From Coriolopsis trogii (lineage: Eukaryota > Basidiomycota > Agaricomycetes > Polyporales > Polyporaceae): a stretch of 64,000 nucleotides of DNA. The stretch spans positions 310,001 to 374,000 of the forward strand of contig JAHYIO010000033.1 in NCBI GenBank assembly GCA_020543525.1, read 5' to 3'. Shown piece after piece: positions 12,648-23,824 of the stretch. The stretch's first letter is position 1, and each line of letters starts with the position of its first letter. The position numbers and the translations under genes are program-made. The notes below the pieces were generated by a model that saw only the letters and a program-made list of their open reading frames with translations, did not search any database and was not told where the DNA came from.

Positions 12648-14246
12648 ATGGCGACAGACTCGGACTGGGGAAGCTCTGGAGATGAGTCGTACGTAACGTC
12701 ACGCAAGGTATATGCCTCGGTCTTGCCTAAACACAGTGCATGAGCTCATTAAACCTTATAGACCCGCAAAGTAAAACGGCGTAAACTCACGCACAAGGGC
12801 CGCACAAAAACCAGTGTCATCAAAGAAGAAGAGGCAGCGGTTGTACACGCATTCTCATTTGAGCCCTTGTTAACGACTCTACACGCCCAGACCGCAGAAG
12901 ACTGGGCGGACGACTCCGACATCCGCGATTCCTTCGAGCAGGTCATTGAACCCATGCTGGGAGAATTGGCAGAGGCAGAGGGCATGTGGCTCAGAGGTGA
13001 CACTGGCAACAGCATGGTGCGTTCCAAAGCCCTCTGGGCGTAGTGCATATATTGAGGCCCCTCAGGACCCAGAATTACATCTTCTGTCCAGGCAGAGAGC
13101 CGCACAGTTGCGTGCGGATCTGGCCAAGTCTACCCAGTCAGGCATTGCCTCCGTTCTTGACGTCCTCATCTCCGCGAAGTCTAGATCGCATTCCGTCAGT
13201 CCGGCCGTCCTTCGTCCCATTGCGGATCACTGACGTCTCAGCAGAAGCTCCTCCGACGCAGGGTTCTTAACCGCGACCCACCATACTCGCGTAGCGGTTC
13301 TCTTACTCCATTACGCTATCAAAGCGCCCCTTCTACAGTCAACCCACAGGTTCTCGACGCCCTGTATGCCATCCAAACCACGCGATACGAGTCTTCGTTC
13401 TTGTCGCGCCTGCAAGGATTCCACCCAAGGGTACCCTCTGGAGTTATTGCCGTAGACTGGGACACATGCTCCCCGTGGATGGAACTCATGGAAGACATCA
13501 GACAGCATCACTCTCTGGCTCAGTATGTACCCACCGCACTCTGAGTCAGTCATTATATACGACAGTCATCTAATTCTGTCGTACGTCACAGCCCCGATCG
13601 AGAACAAGCACAAGAGTACATAGCGCCGATCACCTATTGTACACTCCAGCGTTGCCATCTTGTCCAGGTACATGATTTGCTGGAGCGTGCGTTCTGGGAA
13701 GGGATCAATGGTACGTCCGGCGTATACTTTTGCTGGGAATGCTCTACCGAACTAATGTGGACCAGTGAGCGACGCCCTTGACTACTCACCAGAGAAGTGC
13801 ACCATAGTCGCTACATACAAGCAGCTCGTTGTCGGGGCTGCCTTTCTTAGCTCCCCGCAAGAGACGTACATCACGTACCTGGTGGTTCGGTCAGGCTGGG
13901 ACAATTCCCAGATAGCAACGTGAGCGACCTTGACTGCGTTTTCGATAGAGCGAAGCTGAGAAAGGACCCAATTATTCAACAATACAGTTCTATGCTCTAC
14001 CATCTCATTACGCTAAATCCCCATAAAGATATCACGCTCCACGTTTCTATCAACAACCCTGCCATGGTTTGTGACTAGCACACGTTCCACATAGGTGCCC
14101 TCCCCTGATCTAGACATCTCCAGCTCTTATACAACAGATTCGGCTTCAAGGCGGAAGAATTCATCGTCGGCTTCTATGAGGATTATCTTGACCCAAATTC
14201 ACCCCAGTCCAAAAACGCGTTTCGCCTACGCCTCCGACAATGGTAA
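12648..14246 (+). CDS. KAT14: KAT14/CSRP2BP-like GNAT acetyltransferase
   Basis: The C-terminal half matches the GNAT domain of KAT14 (CSRP2BP), a subunit of the animal ATAC histone acetyltransferase complex. Diagnostic segments in order: VHDLLERAFWEGINVSDALD, VVGAAFLSSPQETYITYLVV, MLYHLITLNPHKDITLHVSI, NNPAMLLYNRFGFKAEEF, YEDYLDPNSPQSKNAFRLRL. The N-terminal half is acidic (MATDSDWGSSGDES), then basic (TRKVKRRKLTHKGRTKT), with a helical middle containing SFEPLLTTLHAQTAEDW. The start is the ATG at 12648; exon 1 ends at GTATATG near 12708 and about seven introns follow. The stop TAA is at 14244-14246. The acetyl-CoA loop reads GWDNSQIAT, so the usual R/Q-x-x-G-x-G/A motif lacks its central Gly, and activity is uncertain. 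The gene ends 16 bp from the stop of SIR2 on the other strand. Confidence 0.82.
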
Positions 14247-14262
14247 CGCGATATGGGTGTCA

Positions 14263-17151
14263 TCAAACCACTCGAGCCCTCTTGTTCTGCCGGTCGTCAT
14301 CGTCGGCGACGGATGCTGGCGGACTGGACAGGGGCGTGGACGTCGTTGACGCGGGCTCGGACGCCTGATGCTGTCGCTCAATCTCCTCGACCCACTTGCC
14401 GCCCTCCGCGCCCTCGAACAGCCATACGTGACTAGACGGGTCCCAATACCCGTCAGCGTCTGCCAACCTCAAGAGGCCTCACGCGCTTACCTGTCACCCA
14501 CTCGTCGAGGCTCGCGATCAAATTCGGCGGATGGTCGTTTCTTCAAGTTGGTCTTCGGCGCATCGAGATTCTTCCCGCTTGGAGGTGAGACCTCCGGAAG
14601 GTCCCAGCCGAGCTTGTTGCATAGATGCAGGACGACGTCGTCCGCGTTTCCCAGGAGCACGACCTAGTTCCTTGTGCGTCAGCATCACACGTCGGATACA
14701 CCATATACTTCGTTGTACTCACGTCAGGATTGATGTGCCTGATTGGTGTCTTGTTGATCAGAATTTGTGGTACTGAATGGGGCAAGTGCGCTGTTGTGGT
14801 AATAGTTGTGAGTCAACCGTGCGGTCGCGTGTCTTCATCTCCGTGTCGTGACTTACATATGGTTTCCGAGACAGGGGACACTTTGAGCGACGTGCCGATA
14901 ATGATCAGAAGATCGACCTCATCTCTGTCCTGCATCAGAGAACGCTCAAAGGCGTCATCCAGCTTCTCTCCGAAAAAAGTTATGTCAGGCTGTCGAGCGT
15001 GGTCAATCGGTCAGGGTCGTAATCGTATGCTGCGGCACGCAAACAGACCTTCATGATCCCAGGCGGATACAGAGGTGCGTCCGGTTCATCTGACTGGTCA
15101 CTGTCCCAGCCGTCCTTCCGTTTCTTACCCTTCTTCTTCTTTCCCGTCTTATCCGTCCCTTGCGACGGCTGCTGCACGTTGCAGAATTTGCATAGCGGGA
15201 CCGTTTGATTCATGATCGCGTCCGCAATCTCTGGCCCAGGCACTCGCACTTTGCAGTCAATGCAAGATGCCGTTGCGAAGGAACCGTGGCACTGTATGAC
15301 GCGCTGGACCCCCGCGAGCGTCTCCAGCGTATCGATGTTCTGCGTGTAGTTCTGCCAGAACCACGGTCATGTCTCAGAGAACGCCCGAGTGTCAATCTAT
15401 TTGACCACCCACTCGAAGAAGCTGTTTGCACAGTGACACGGCGTCTGTGAGATGTCTGGCAAAACGTTGGGCGCAGACGCACCTTGCCCTTGTCTTCTAA
15501 CAATTTGATGAATTGATGACAAGGTGAGGGTATAAAGTTTGAGGGGTATATTTTACTGCAAATTGGGTCAACTCATGAAGCGCACACGGATACCCGAGCA
15601 CGTCGGAACGAACCTGGCAAAGGAGCTGTACAGGAAGTCAAGTTCAGCGTCTGCATGAAGACCACGTCATCTGGGCATACTGACTAGAATACTAGAAGCA
15701 ACAAGTGAGTTCCTGACGCACTACCGCAGCAACAACCACAAGACTCACCAGCAGGGTTCTCCCGGAAGTATTGTATGTCAAACCTTGAACCTGGGATCAG
15801 ACATTTATTCCAACAGCTCCACGTGTGTTTAATACTGACATTTCCTGCGGATCGGTTAGATCGTATTCGCCGCTCTCTTGTAGAGACGCGTAGAGCCCGT
15901 TTCGCGATCGGAAGTCGGGAATCCCGCAGGAGACGCCTGTAAGCAAATGCCACCGCGCAGGCAAATGCATCACGCGTGTGCAGGTCCACGGTCAGAGTCA
16001 GCAACGTTCTCGATTGCGCCACAAAGACCCATCGGAAGCAATGCAGAATGAATGCGAAAACGCACTTATCCCCGCGCCTGTGAGTATCAGAATTCGCTTT
16101 GACGCTCTTATCAGATTCACCACGTCGTCGATCGTGTTGTACGTCAACAGCCGCTCACGGGATTCCAATCTGCCGAAGGTTGTACGTGAGGGTGGTTGTG
16201 GGTGGGCGGAACAAACTACGCGTGACCGGATGGGTACGTACTCGCGGGAAAGCGCGACGCGCAGGAAGTAGAGGAGTGTCCTAGGTTGCTTCATCCGGAG
16301 CTCCTTGCACTACGAACATGTTGTCAGAACGTCCGATGCGAGCGGAGGTACGGGGGGAAAGAACACCCACTAGACAGACCCCGAAGGCGTAGAGGAGCTT
16401 GGGGATTGGGATCTCGCGCTGGACCACATACTGGTTGATGAATGCGGCCATACCTGGAGGGCCGTGAGTCAGTGCGAAGTCCCGAACCACAAACACGCAT
16501 CACTCACCTCGTTCTTTCAGGAAATATTTCATCTGCTTGACTTCTTGCGGCGTCCAAGCGGTCTGCGCTAGAAGAGCACAGATGGTGAGTACACCACATA
16601 CATCAGGGTCTGTTTGGCGCTCAAGAATCGAACATCGTTGAACCAAACTCAGCAACAGCACACCACACTCTCATGTCGAGTCACGAACCCACATGAAGCA
16701 ACACGAGGTTATCCTTACCTTCCTCGAGGTACGCATCCAGTTCCTCGTCTTCGTCTGAGGAACCTTCGTTCTGGCCTTGCCGGTCCGTGGTCTCCGGTCC
16801 GGGGGCGTCTTCCACATCGACGTCCCCGTCTTCCGTATCTACTTCCGAGGGCAAGTCCATGGGAAATCCGTCTAGAATGTCCTCGATCACATCCGGATCC
16901 ATGTCTACCGCCTCCGCCGCTTCCAAGAACGCCCGCACCTGTATCCCGTACAGGCTGGCGGAGGCGCTCCGACGCGGCGGTTTAGGGGCGCCCCCTGCGG
17001 GTGGCAAGGATGATGGTGGCTGTGAGGATTGCATATACACGCAAGGCGTGCAATTTGGATGGTTGCTAGACTGTGCCGGGAGGCGTTGGTGGACAAGACC
17101 TGGAGCGATGGTGGTGGTTCTTGGATAGGATTGCGTACCGGGAACGCTCAT
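14263..17151 (-). CDS. SIR2: Sir2/Hst1-like NAD-dependent protein deacetylase
   Basis: This is a nuclear sirtuin that should remove acetyl groups from histones using NAD. From the N-terminus: a Pro/Ser-rich leader, an acidic stretch ([16 protein letters not shown]), the Sir2-type segment [104 protein letters not shown] (catalytic His), the zinc pairs CIDC and [25 protein letters not shown] and [15 protein letters not shown] basic insertion ([17 protein letters not shown]) lies between the second Cys pair and PDITFFGE, where yeast Sir2/Hst1 also carry extra residues; it may be a nuclear localisation signal. About nine introns are needed, and in-frame joins could be traced through most of the core. 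The C-terminal tail ends [13 protein letters not shown]. Confidence 0.9.
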
Positions 17152-17622
17152 CCGAAAAGACTAAGGGTCACGAGATGATCGACAAACCCTAACCCATTAT
17201 GGCATGCTATCGAAATAGACAAAATCTGAGTATGTACGTACCTGCCAACCTGCAGGCGAAACAGAAGATATCTGTGATACACGGCGTGCGAGGGCGAGTG
17301 TCATGGAAGCTTGATTTCGATTGGTATGGGAATACACGGGCTTTGATCACGGATATACATGCGAGAGCGACACAACTAGCAAACAGGATCCAACAGCGAC
17401 AAATCCGGAGACACAGGGGGAGGCAAAGGAAGGAATGAATGAGAGGTGGGTATCATGGGATCGACAGCGTCAGAGCTAACATAGCAAAGGAAAGCGAGAA
17501 TACAAGAGGAGGCATACAACAACGAGAGAAGAGTCAAAACAGATAGAGGGTATGAAGACGATGCAGGAAAGGGTATACTGATGCAACGATTTGCGAAATG
17601 GCTCACAATTGACCTTGACGCT
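17152..17622. other. Intergenic between two minus-strand genes
   Basis: About 470 bp holding the SIR2 promoter and the 3' end of the next gene. No repeat or further gene was recognised. Confidence 0.4.
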
Positions 17623-19581
17623 TCATTCGATGACGTCGCCGTCCTTCAACAAGAGTTCGTCCTCCTCGCTGTCTTCCGGGCGAAGAGGTTCCGGGTTCGT
17701 CCGCATTCTAATAGTAGGCCAACCTTCGTGCTTGCGCTTGGAGCTGTTGCCGGAATTACTAGCCTGAGTGACCGTCCCCGACCGCGTGCGACGGGTTGGA
17801 GCTCGCTGAGACCCAGAAGCTCCGACCATAGAGGCAGATTCGAAGGAGGCTGGCGCCGGACGTTGGGCATAGTCGGACGCGCGTATCGTATCGCCGCGCT
17901 TGCGACCTCCCAAGGCTTTTGACGAGTTTGACTTAGGAGCGGGGAAAGACACGCCGGAATCGTCAACCCCAGGAGCAACACTCCATTTTTCGTCCTCTAG
18001 GGTGGAATGTCAGCACGGCAGACGCGGATCTGTCAATCGTGGTTCAAACTCACCATCCAGGCCAAGAACCGAGAACAAGTCGAGGAGCTCGTCGCCATCC
18101 AGATTGGGGCTGGCCTGAATTGACAGTGGACCAGAACTCGCCGAGGAACGTAGGGTGAGAGGTAGCTCGCTTCCGACGGGTGCACCAGGTTGACACGGAA
18201 CAGGCACAGGTTCAAGGCCACTCATCGGATCCGATCCTTTGCGTTGAGCGGTCCGAACAGAGGAAGAGCTACCAAGAGTGAATGCAGGGCCAAGATCCGA
18301 TTCTACGACAAGTGGCTGCAAGTCCGGTGATCGAGAGCCCTCCGAGGCAGGTGGTCGAGGAAAGCGTGCTGTCTCCGACATTAAGGCAGTAAAGTCGAGG
18401 GATGATGAGAACAAGCTGTCGCTCGGCAGATGAACGATAGTCCGGCGGCGTCGACGTGGGACCTCGGCACGAATGGGTTTCGGCTCGGACGGGGAACCAG
18501 GGAGGCTACTGTCAGACATATCCACATCGCTGTCGTATCGAAAGCTGCGGACAGGGTCAGGCGGATCTGCTTCAAGCTGTGGCATGAGGCCATGCTTCCA
18601 GACGCCGACCGTAGCACTCCTCCTCCGACGCGGGGGAGTAGAAATGTGCACAGGGGCATCTACGAAGAAAGATGGGTAGTCCTCAATCTCGATCATCTCT
18701 TTGTCGCTGTCAGAGTCTGGGTGTACAGTAGGTGGTGAACGGGAGAGCACTTTAGGAGGAATGAGCCAAGCCTCAGAGGACATCCGTTCCAGTATAGGTT
18801 TGATTGCAGGTGTAGAGCTGGAGCGATTGAGAGCAGGTGCGACGACTTTTGAGACCATCACAGGAGCAACAGTCTGAGAGTTCACGCCCAAGATGATTCG
18901 CGAAGTTCCAATGGTGTTGCGATCGACAGCTTGCTCTTTTAGAACCCCAGATCGCGAGTGGGTGCGCGATTTCTCGCGGAGACCGATCCCCTTCTTAGGT
19001 CCTCTACTAGATTTGTCTGGAGAAGCCGCGCGTGAGCCGGGGCGACTATTGAAGGGCGAACCGAGGAACCGAGGACCGGTTTGACCTGCGTTCTCCTTGA
19101 AGTTGCGAGAACTTGTACGCGAGCGAGAAATGAGAGTCCGTGCGACAGGAAGGAGCGAGAGTTGTTCTGGCATAGATGGTCGCCTATTACCAGAAGAGGG
19201 AGCCATAGACTGTTCAGAAGGCGCAAGCACTTGGGGTGTATGGAACTGATACCCTATGGGAGGGTTATTGTCGCGCATATAGTCACTGTCGAACAGACTG
19301 TCGTCGTCTGGCAACGTCGCCCTCTGTCTCTTTGATGGCCGGTCTTCCGCGCTGTCTTTCTGTGTGAGCCTCTCGGTGCTGTCGGCGTCGGTAGTGATAG
19401 AGCGTGAGACCAGACGCGCGCGTTTGTTCATTCTATCCGCCATCACAGCGAAGGTAACGTCTTCGCGGGCTGGACTAAGAGGTCGGATTGGGGAAGACTG
19501 CGTGGCGGAGGTGTCCGCCTGTCTCGAGCGAGTACGGCGGCGGGAATACGTGGTCAACGGCCTTTGCGACGAGTGCGGCAT
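17623..19581 (-). CDS. Disordered, probably nuclear protein of unknown function
   Basis: Two exons: 19581 to about 18052, and about 18000 to 17623. A GTGAGT...CTAG intron joins LFSVLGLDG to EDEKWSVAPGVDD. The start is the ATG at 19581 (MPHSSQRPLTTYSRRRTRSR); the open frame extends upstream only with non-ATG codons. The protein of about 630 residues is Ser/Pro/Arg-rich and mostly disordered, with basic NLS-like clusters (PSKRQRATLP, ISTPPRRRRSATVG, EVPRRRRRTIVH) and short acidic patches (DSDKEMIEIEDY). A predicted-order island, DGDELLDLFSVLGLDGEF, sits near the C-terminus. I recognise no catalytic domain. The long frame, NLS clusters and neat intron support a real gene; a chromatin or cell-cycle role would be speculation. 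Confidence 0.72.
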
Positions 19582-19851
19582 AGGGACGACGGTCTGAAGA
19601 GTGTGGGCGTCGAGCGGAGAGATGAGGACACCGCGTCGGTGTCGATGACGACGCGAGGCCAAACAGACGCAAACACATTACACGTCTGCAGGCGCCTGCA
19701 TGGCCGGCTCTCCAACCTCAACGTCAACGCCGCTCCCGTCCTTGCTGCTCTCCTCCACTCTTTCTTGTCTGCTCCTCGCTCTCTAGTTCACGACTTGCTA
19801 TCGCTATCACGCATATAGTCTGCCTGGCGCATCCTCCCTCTCTCACCCGTC

Positions 19852-22800
19852 ATGGTCGTCACACGACGTACCCCTGCCCCGCCTGTGGCTGCCTCGCGCA
19901 CACCTTCGGCACAGCCGATACCGCGGCTGGCCAAGAAAGCCACACAAGATCCGTCGAATGCCCCAGAGAAGCCCAGTCCTCTCGTGAATGGAAGCACGTA
20001 CGATGCGGCCGCTGACACAGCAGCGAATAAAGGGGTGAGTCTCTTCTTCTACCACAGCGGCGTCGGAACAATATGGCGCGCGCGAGTACCACAAGAAATA
20101 ATCTCCTACTCGCGATCTCCGTGGCATATGATGCCTCGCTGCACATCTAGCCCATGCGATACGTTATGGCGAATCCTCGCGTTCGGAACCATATGGACTG
20201 CCCGCATACAGTAACTATTTGCCCATGCTCCGAGTTTGATACCAAGTCAAACGCACACCCTGCCCTGATTCCAAGTGCATACCGATCCATTCAGTTGCAA
20301 GTTTGTCAATCCTCCGATTGATGCGGCCACGAGTGCAGAGAAAGATCGCTTGTTACGTGTGCCCGACTTTGTCCAGACGCCATACACCCATATGCGTCCA
20401 TTCACTGATATACGCCAATGGTATAGGGCGAATTGACTAAGTCCCCGAAGGGGAAAGGGAAACAGAAAACGAAGAAAGGCGGCAAGGTATTTGTGCTTTT
20501 CGTCTGCACCCTGTCTCAGTGTTACTGATCGCCATCGCAGAAGAAGTCTGGTGGCCAATCCACAAGCTTCATGGAATTGGTCTTCCGCATGTTTTTGCTC
20601 TGGTTCACGATTTATACTGTTTCTGTCTGTCCGCAGGACGAGCAGCTGAAGTCACCCGTATGCCGTGGTCTGGCCGAGTACCGGCGACTCGTAATCGAGC
20701 CATACCTCATTCCACCAATCCAGCAGGCCCTCTCACATCCCTCCGTAGCTCCATACATCGAAAAGGTTAAACCATACGCCGACTATGCCGTTCGCACAGC
20801 GAAGCCAATCGCCGATAGGGCGCACAAGGAGTTCGACACTCGTGTGGTTCCGCAGTGGAACAAGCGAGTCGTGCCTTTGTATTTCAAGTACGCCTTGCCT
20901 CAGCTCGTCAAGTTGGACGCGCAAATGTCTCCGTATCGGAGCCGTGCCTGGCAGGAATACGAAAGCTATGTGGGACCGTATGTGCGGCGAGCTGCGATTA
21001 CACTGCACCAGTGGCAGCGTGCGGCACGTCCCTACGTGGCCCTTGCCGTAGAGAAGACGTATCAAGGCTACCAAGCCGCGCGGCCGTACGCAAGACCTGT
21101 CTGGGAGAAGGTCAAGGTCCTCCTTGCGCAACTCACCGCCATCCTTGGCGAGCAACGGAGACAGTTCGTCGACCCGCACGTCCAGAAGATTTGGGAGCAT
21201 GTGAAGGAGATGAGTAACGGGAAAGAGATGGTATCGCCTGCATCTCAACACCGAAAGTCGGCCTCCTCAAGTCTGTCGAAAGCTTCTTCTCGGGTTTCCA
21301 GTGCCTCCGCCAAGGTTTCCTCCAGCGTATCATCCGTCGTCTCCTCCGTTGCTGCTGCGTCATCCGCTATTTCTAGCTCCGTCGCCACGATCGAGATAGC
21401 TACTACCGTCATCCCTGAGGCGGTGTCGAGCTCCGAGGTACCACCCGTTGCTCAAGCTACCGAAGCTGTCAAGTCGCCGGTTGCGGCGGCAGCTGACAAG
21501 GCGTCCTCGGTGGTGTCTAGCGCATCGGATGTCGTGAAGTCCACAGTAGGCGCAGCCTCTTCGTCGCTCGCCTCATCGGTCTCCTCCATTGTTTCAGCCG
21601 CAAGCGATGCTATTGAGCCCCCTGCGTCGTCGCTCGCCTCGGCCGCCGAATCTATTGGAGAGGCGTCTTTGAAGAGTGCGTCATCTGTCGTGGCAGCAAT
21701 CCCGTCTGCCGCTTCGTCTGTGGCTGAAAGTGCGACCGGCGCAGTTTTGGACGCGGTGAGCGCGACTGGGTCCGTTCTGGCATCCGAAGCCGCGGCCGCA
21801 GTTGCAGGGAAAAGTTCTTCCGCCTCTGAGCTTATTTCCTCTTCTTCGGTCCAAGTGGCTTCTGTCACGGTCACACAGGAGGCACTGGCCTCCGTTTCTC
21901 AGGATGCTGAGTCTACCGCGTCGATCGCCAGCTCTCCTGATGAGAACGCCGATGCCGATCCCGGCCTGGACGACCTGCTCACAGATCCCGATCTCGCCGC
22001 GTTCAAGGCCGAGCTCGGTCTGACGGACGACTTCCTCGCCGGCGCAGAGCCGGAGCAGGAGGAGGTGCCGGAGGATCTCTCGCAGGAGGAGCAGCGCCGC
22101 ATCCGTCGCGAGAAGAACGAGCGAGACCGTGCGGATATCATGAGGCGGCACACGGAGTGGGAGAAACAAGTCGAGGAGCGCATCGAGGAGGGCAAGATGG
22201 CTATCCGGAAGTCTCTCGTTGCCATTCGGAAAGCCGCTGTCGTGGAGCTGAAGGAGAACAGTGAAACCATCCGCCAGGAGATTGAAGGTCTTGTGCATGA
22301 TGCCGAGAAGTTCTTGCGCGGTGCCGAGAAGTACATGACCACCCTGCAGAAGGAGAAGCGGACGCTTGAAGAGAAGCAAGCTTTCTGGGAACGCGTCGTC
22401 AACAAGGTGGAAGAGAAGTTCTCCGACCGTCTTCGCCAGACCGAGTCTGTAGTCAATGGATGGTACAACGGTGTCCTCGAGAAGGAGATGGCCGAGGTAC
22501 GTCGCTTTGGCGCAGCATATCGTGCAACTGTCAGGACATACCCTTACATTCACTACCCAGATGAACAAGGTCACGGAAGACGTCAAGGATATCGCTGAGA
22601 GGGCGCAGGCCGACATCGGTCTCGATTACGCGTACTTGGATGACGTCTCTTACCATGACTGGCAGCGGTACCATGACCTCATTCGCAGTACGTCATTCCT
22701 CGGTCTTTCAATTCTGACATAACATATGAACCAATGTTACCCAGGGAGCGAGAACTTCACCGTTCTGGTACAGAGCATACAAGATGGTTCGCACCCATCG

Positions 22801-23217
22801 CCTCCGATTAACCCTGTCCTTCCGGCTATCCAAGAGCTCCAGGATGAGGTCCAGGACGTCATAGGTGGTTTCAACGCCCGTCTCCGGACGATTAGGCGCA
22901 ACGGCGCTCGACTTTTCGGTGTCCCCGAGGAAGAAGTAGCCGAGAACGACGACGGGTCTGCCTCTATCCTTCCAATTGAGGAGCCGGAGCATACTGGGTC
23001 ACCTGCCGATGTCAAGTTTCCGCCCGTCGTGATCGGTCGCGGAAAGGAGGAAGTCGAGGCTGCTCTCAACCGCGTTGTGGAACAGGACGGAACGCAGACA
23101 TCGTCCCCGGACGAGCCGGAGAAGACCAAGGACGCTGAGGCCGTCGCTTCGAGTCTTCAGGAGGCTGTCGAGAGCGAGGCGACGGCGGCGTCATCGCCCG
23201 CACACGAAGAGCTATAG
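19852..23217 (+). CDS. Membrane-anchored amphipathic-helix and coiled-coil protein, unknown function
   Basis: Start ATG at 19852 (MVVTRRTPAPPVAASRTPSA). Small exons follow with a Lys-rich linker (KSPKGKGKQKTKKGGK), then a long exon at about 20541-22498 and two short ones to the stop at 23215-23217. Layout: basic N-terminus; one hydrophobic segment, LVFRMFLLWFTIYTVSV; about 180 residues of Pro-Tyr-punctuated amphipathic helices (VAPYIEKVKPYADYAVRTAK, MSPYRSRAWQEYESYVGPYV, ARPYVALAVEKTYQGYQAAR); about 230 residues of Ser/Ala/Val-rich low complexity; an acidic segment (DLLTDPDLAAFKAELGL); and a charged coiled coil from QEEQRRIRREKNERDRADI to VLEKEMAE. The helices recall apolipoprotein- or perilipin-type lipid-binding repeats, which suggests a membrane-surface or lipid-droplet role, but that is inference. 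The final exons (DDVSYHDWQRYHDLIR, then GFNARLRTIRRNGARLFGV) look globular and conserved. Confidence 0.78.
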
Positions 23218-23824
23218 GCTCCGGATCTTCCAACAATGTTCTGGGTGGCGAAGTCGTGAGTACACCGCACAGCATTAACATGCATTGCGCGTCTGACAGT
23301 CGAAGCCACCACGCATCGGTCAGATTCCATGTCTCGCTGGTGCAACTGTCGATCTATTCCGCTTGCAATCTTGTTTCCGTGTGCCATCGTGGCAGTATTT
23401 ATTCAGCCGTATCGTGAGTAACGGCTCGGACGGCTCCGTACCGTTATTCGTTCGCACGGACGACATCCTCCTCCATCGTCTACACTACCCATTGCGTACG
23501 CATGCTTCCTCCTTGTTATGGTACCGTCATGTTACGACTAGTTCGAGTTGTGTCCTCTATATGCACGAACATCTTAGTGATCATGTCATTGGCACCGGCT
23601 CCTTCGCCGGATCTACTACGCAAGGCCTGGAAGACCTGTGCATGCAGCATCATATGTATGGGCATGTGGCAGTTGATTCAGTGCGAACCATCATGGAGCA
23701 TGCAAGATTGCGATTATGGACAGCTGATACACAACACACAAGAAACATAGGGCTAATGGACCGTAGACACTGCGCATATTTAGAACGGGACCAAGCAACG
23801 CCGCAAAACAACACGTGTAGAGCC
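23218..23824. other. Intergenic, convergent 3' ends
   Basis: About 600 bp between the stop of the amphipathic-helix gene and the HP1 stop. It should hold both 3' UTRs. The sequence is AT-richer than its neighbours and has no convincing coding signal. Confidence 0.45.

Noticed and set aside
21681..22616. Open frame of 311 codons on the minus strand
   Set aside because: It is antisense to the coiled-coil part of the gene at 19852-23217; its Leu-rich look is the mirror of the charged coiled coil.
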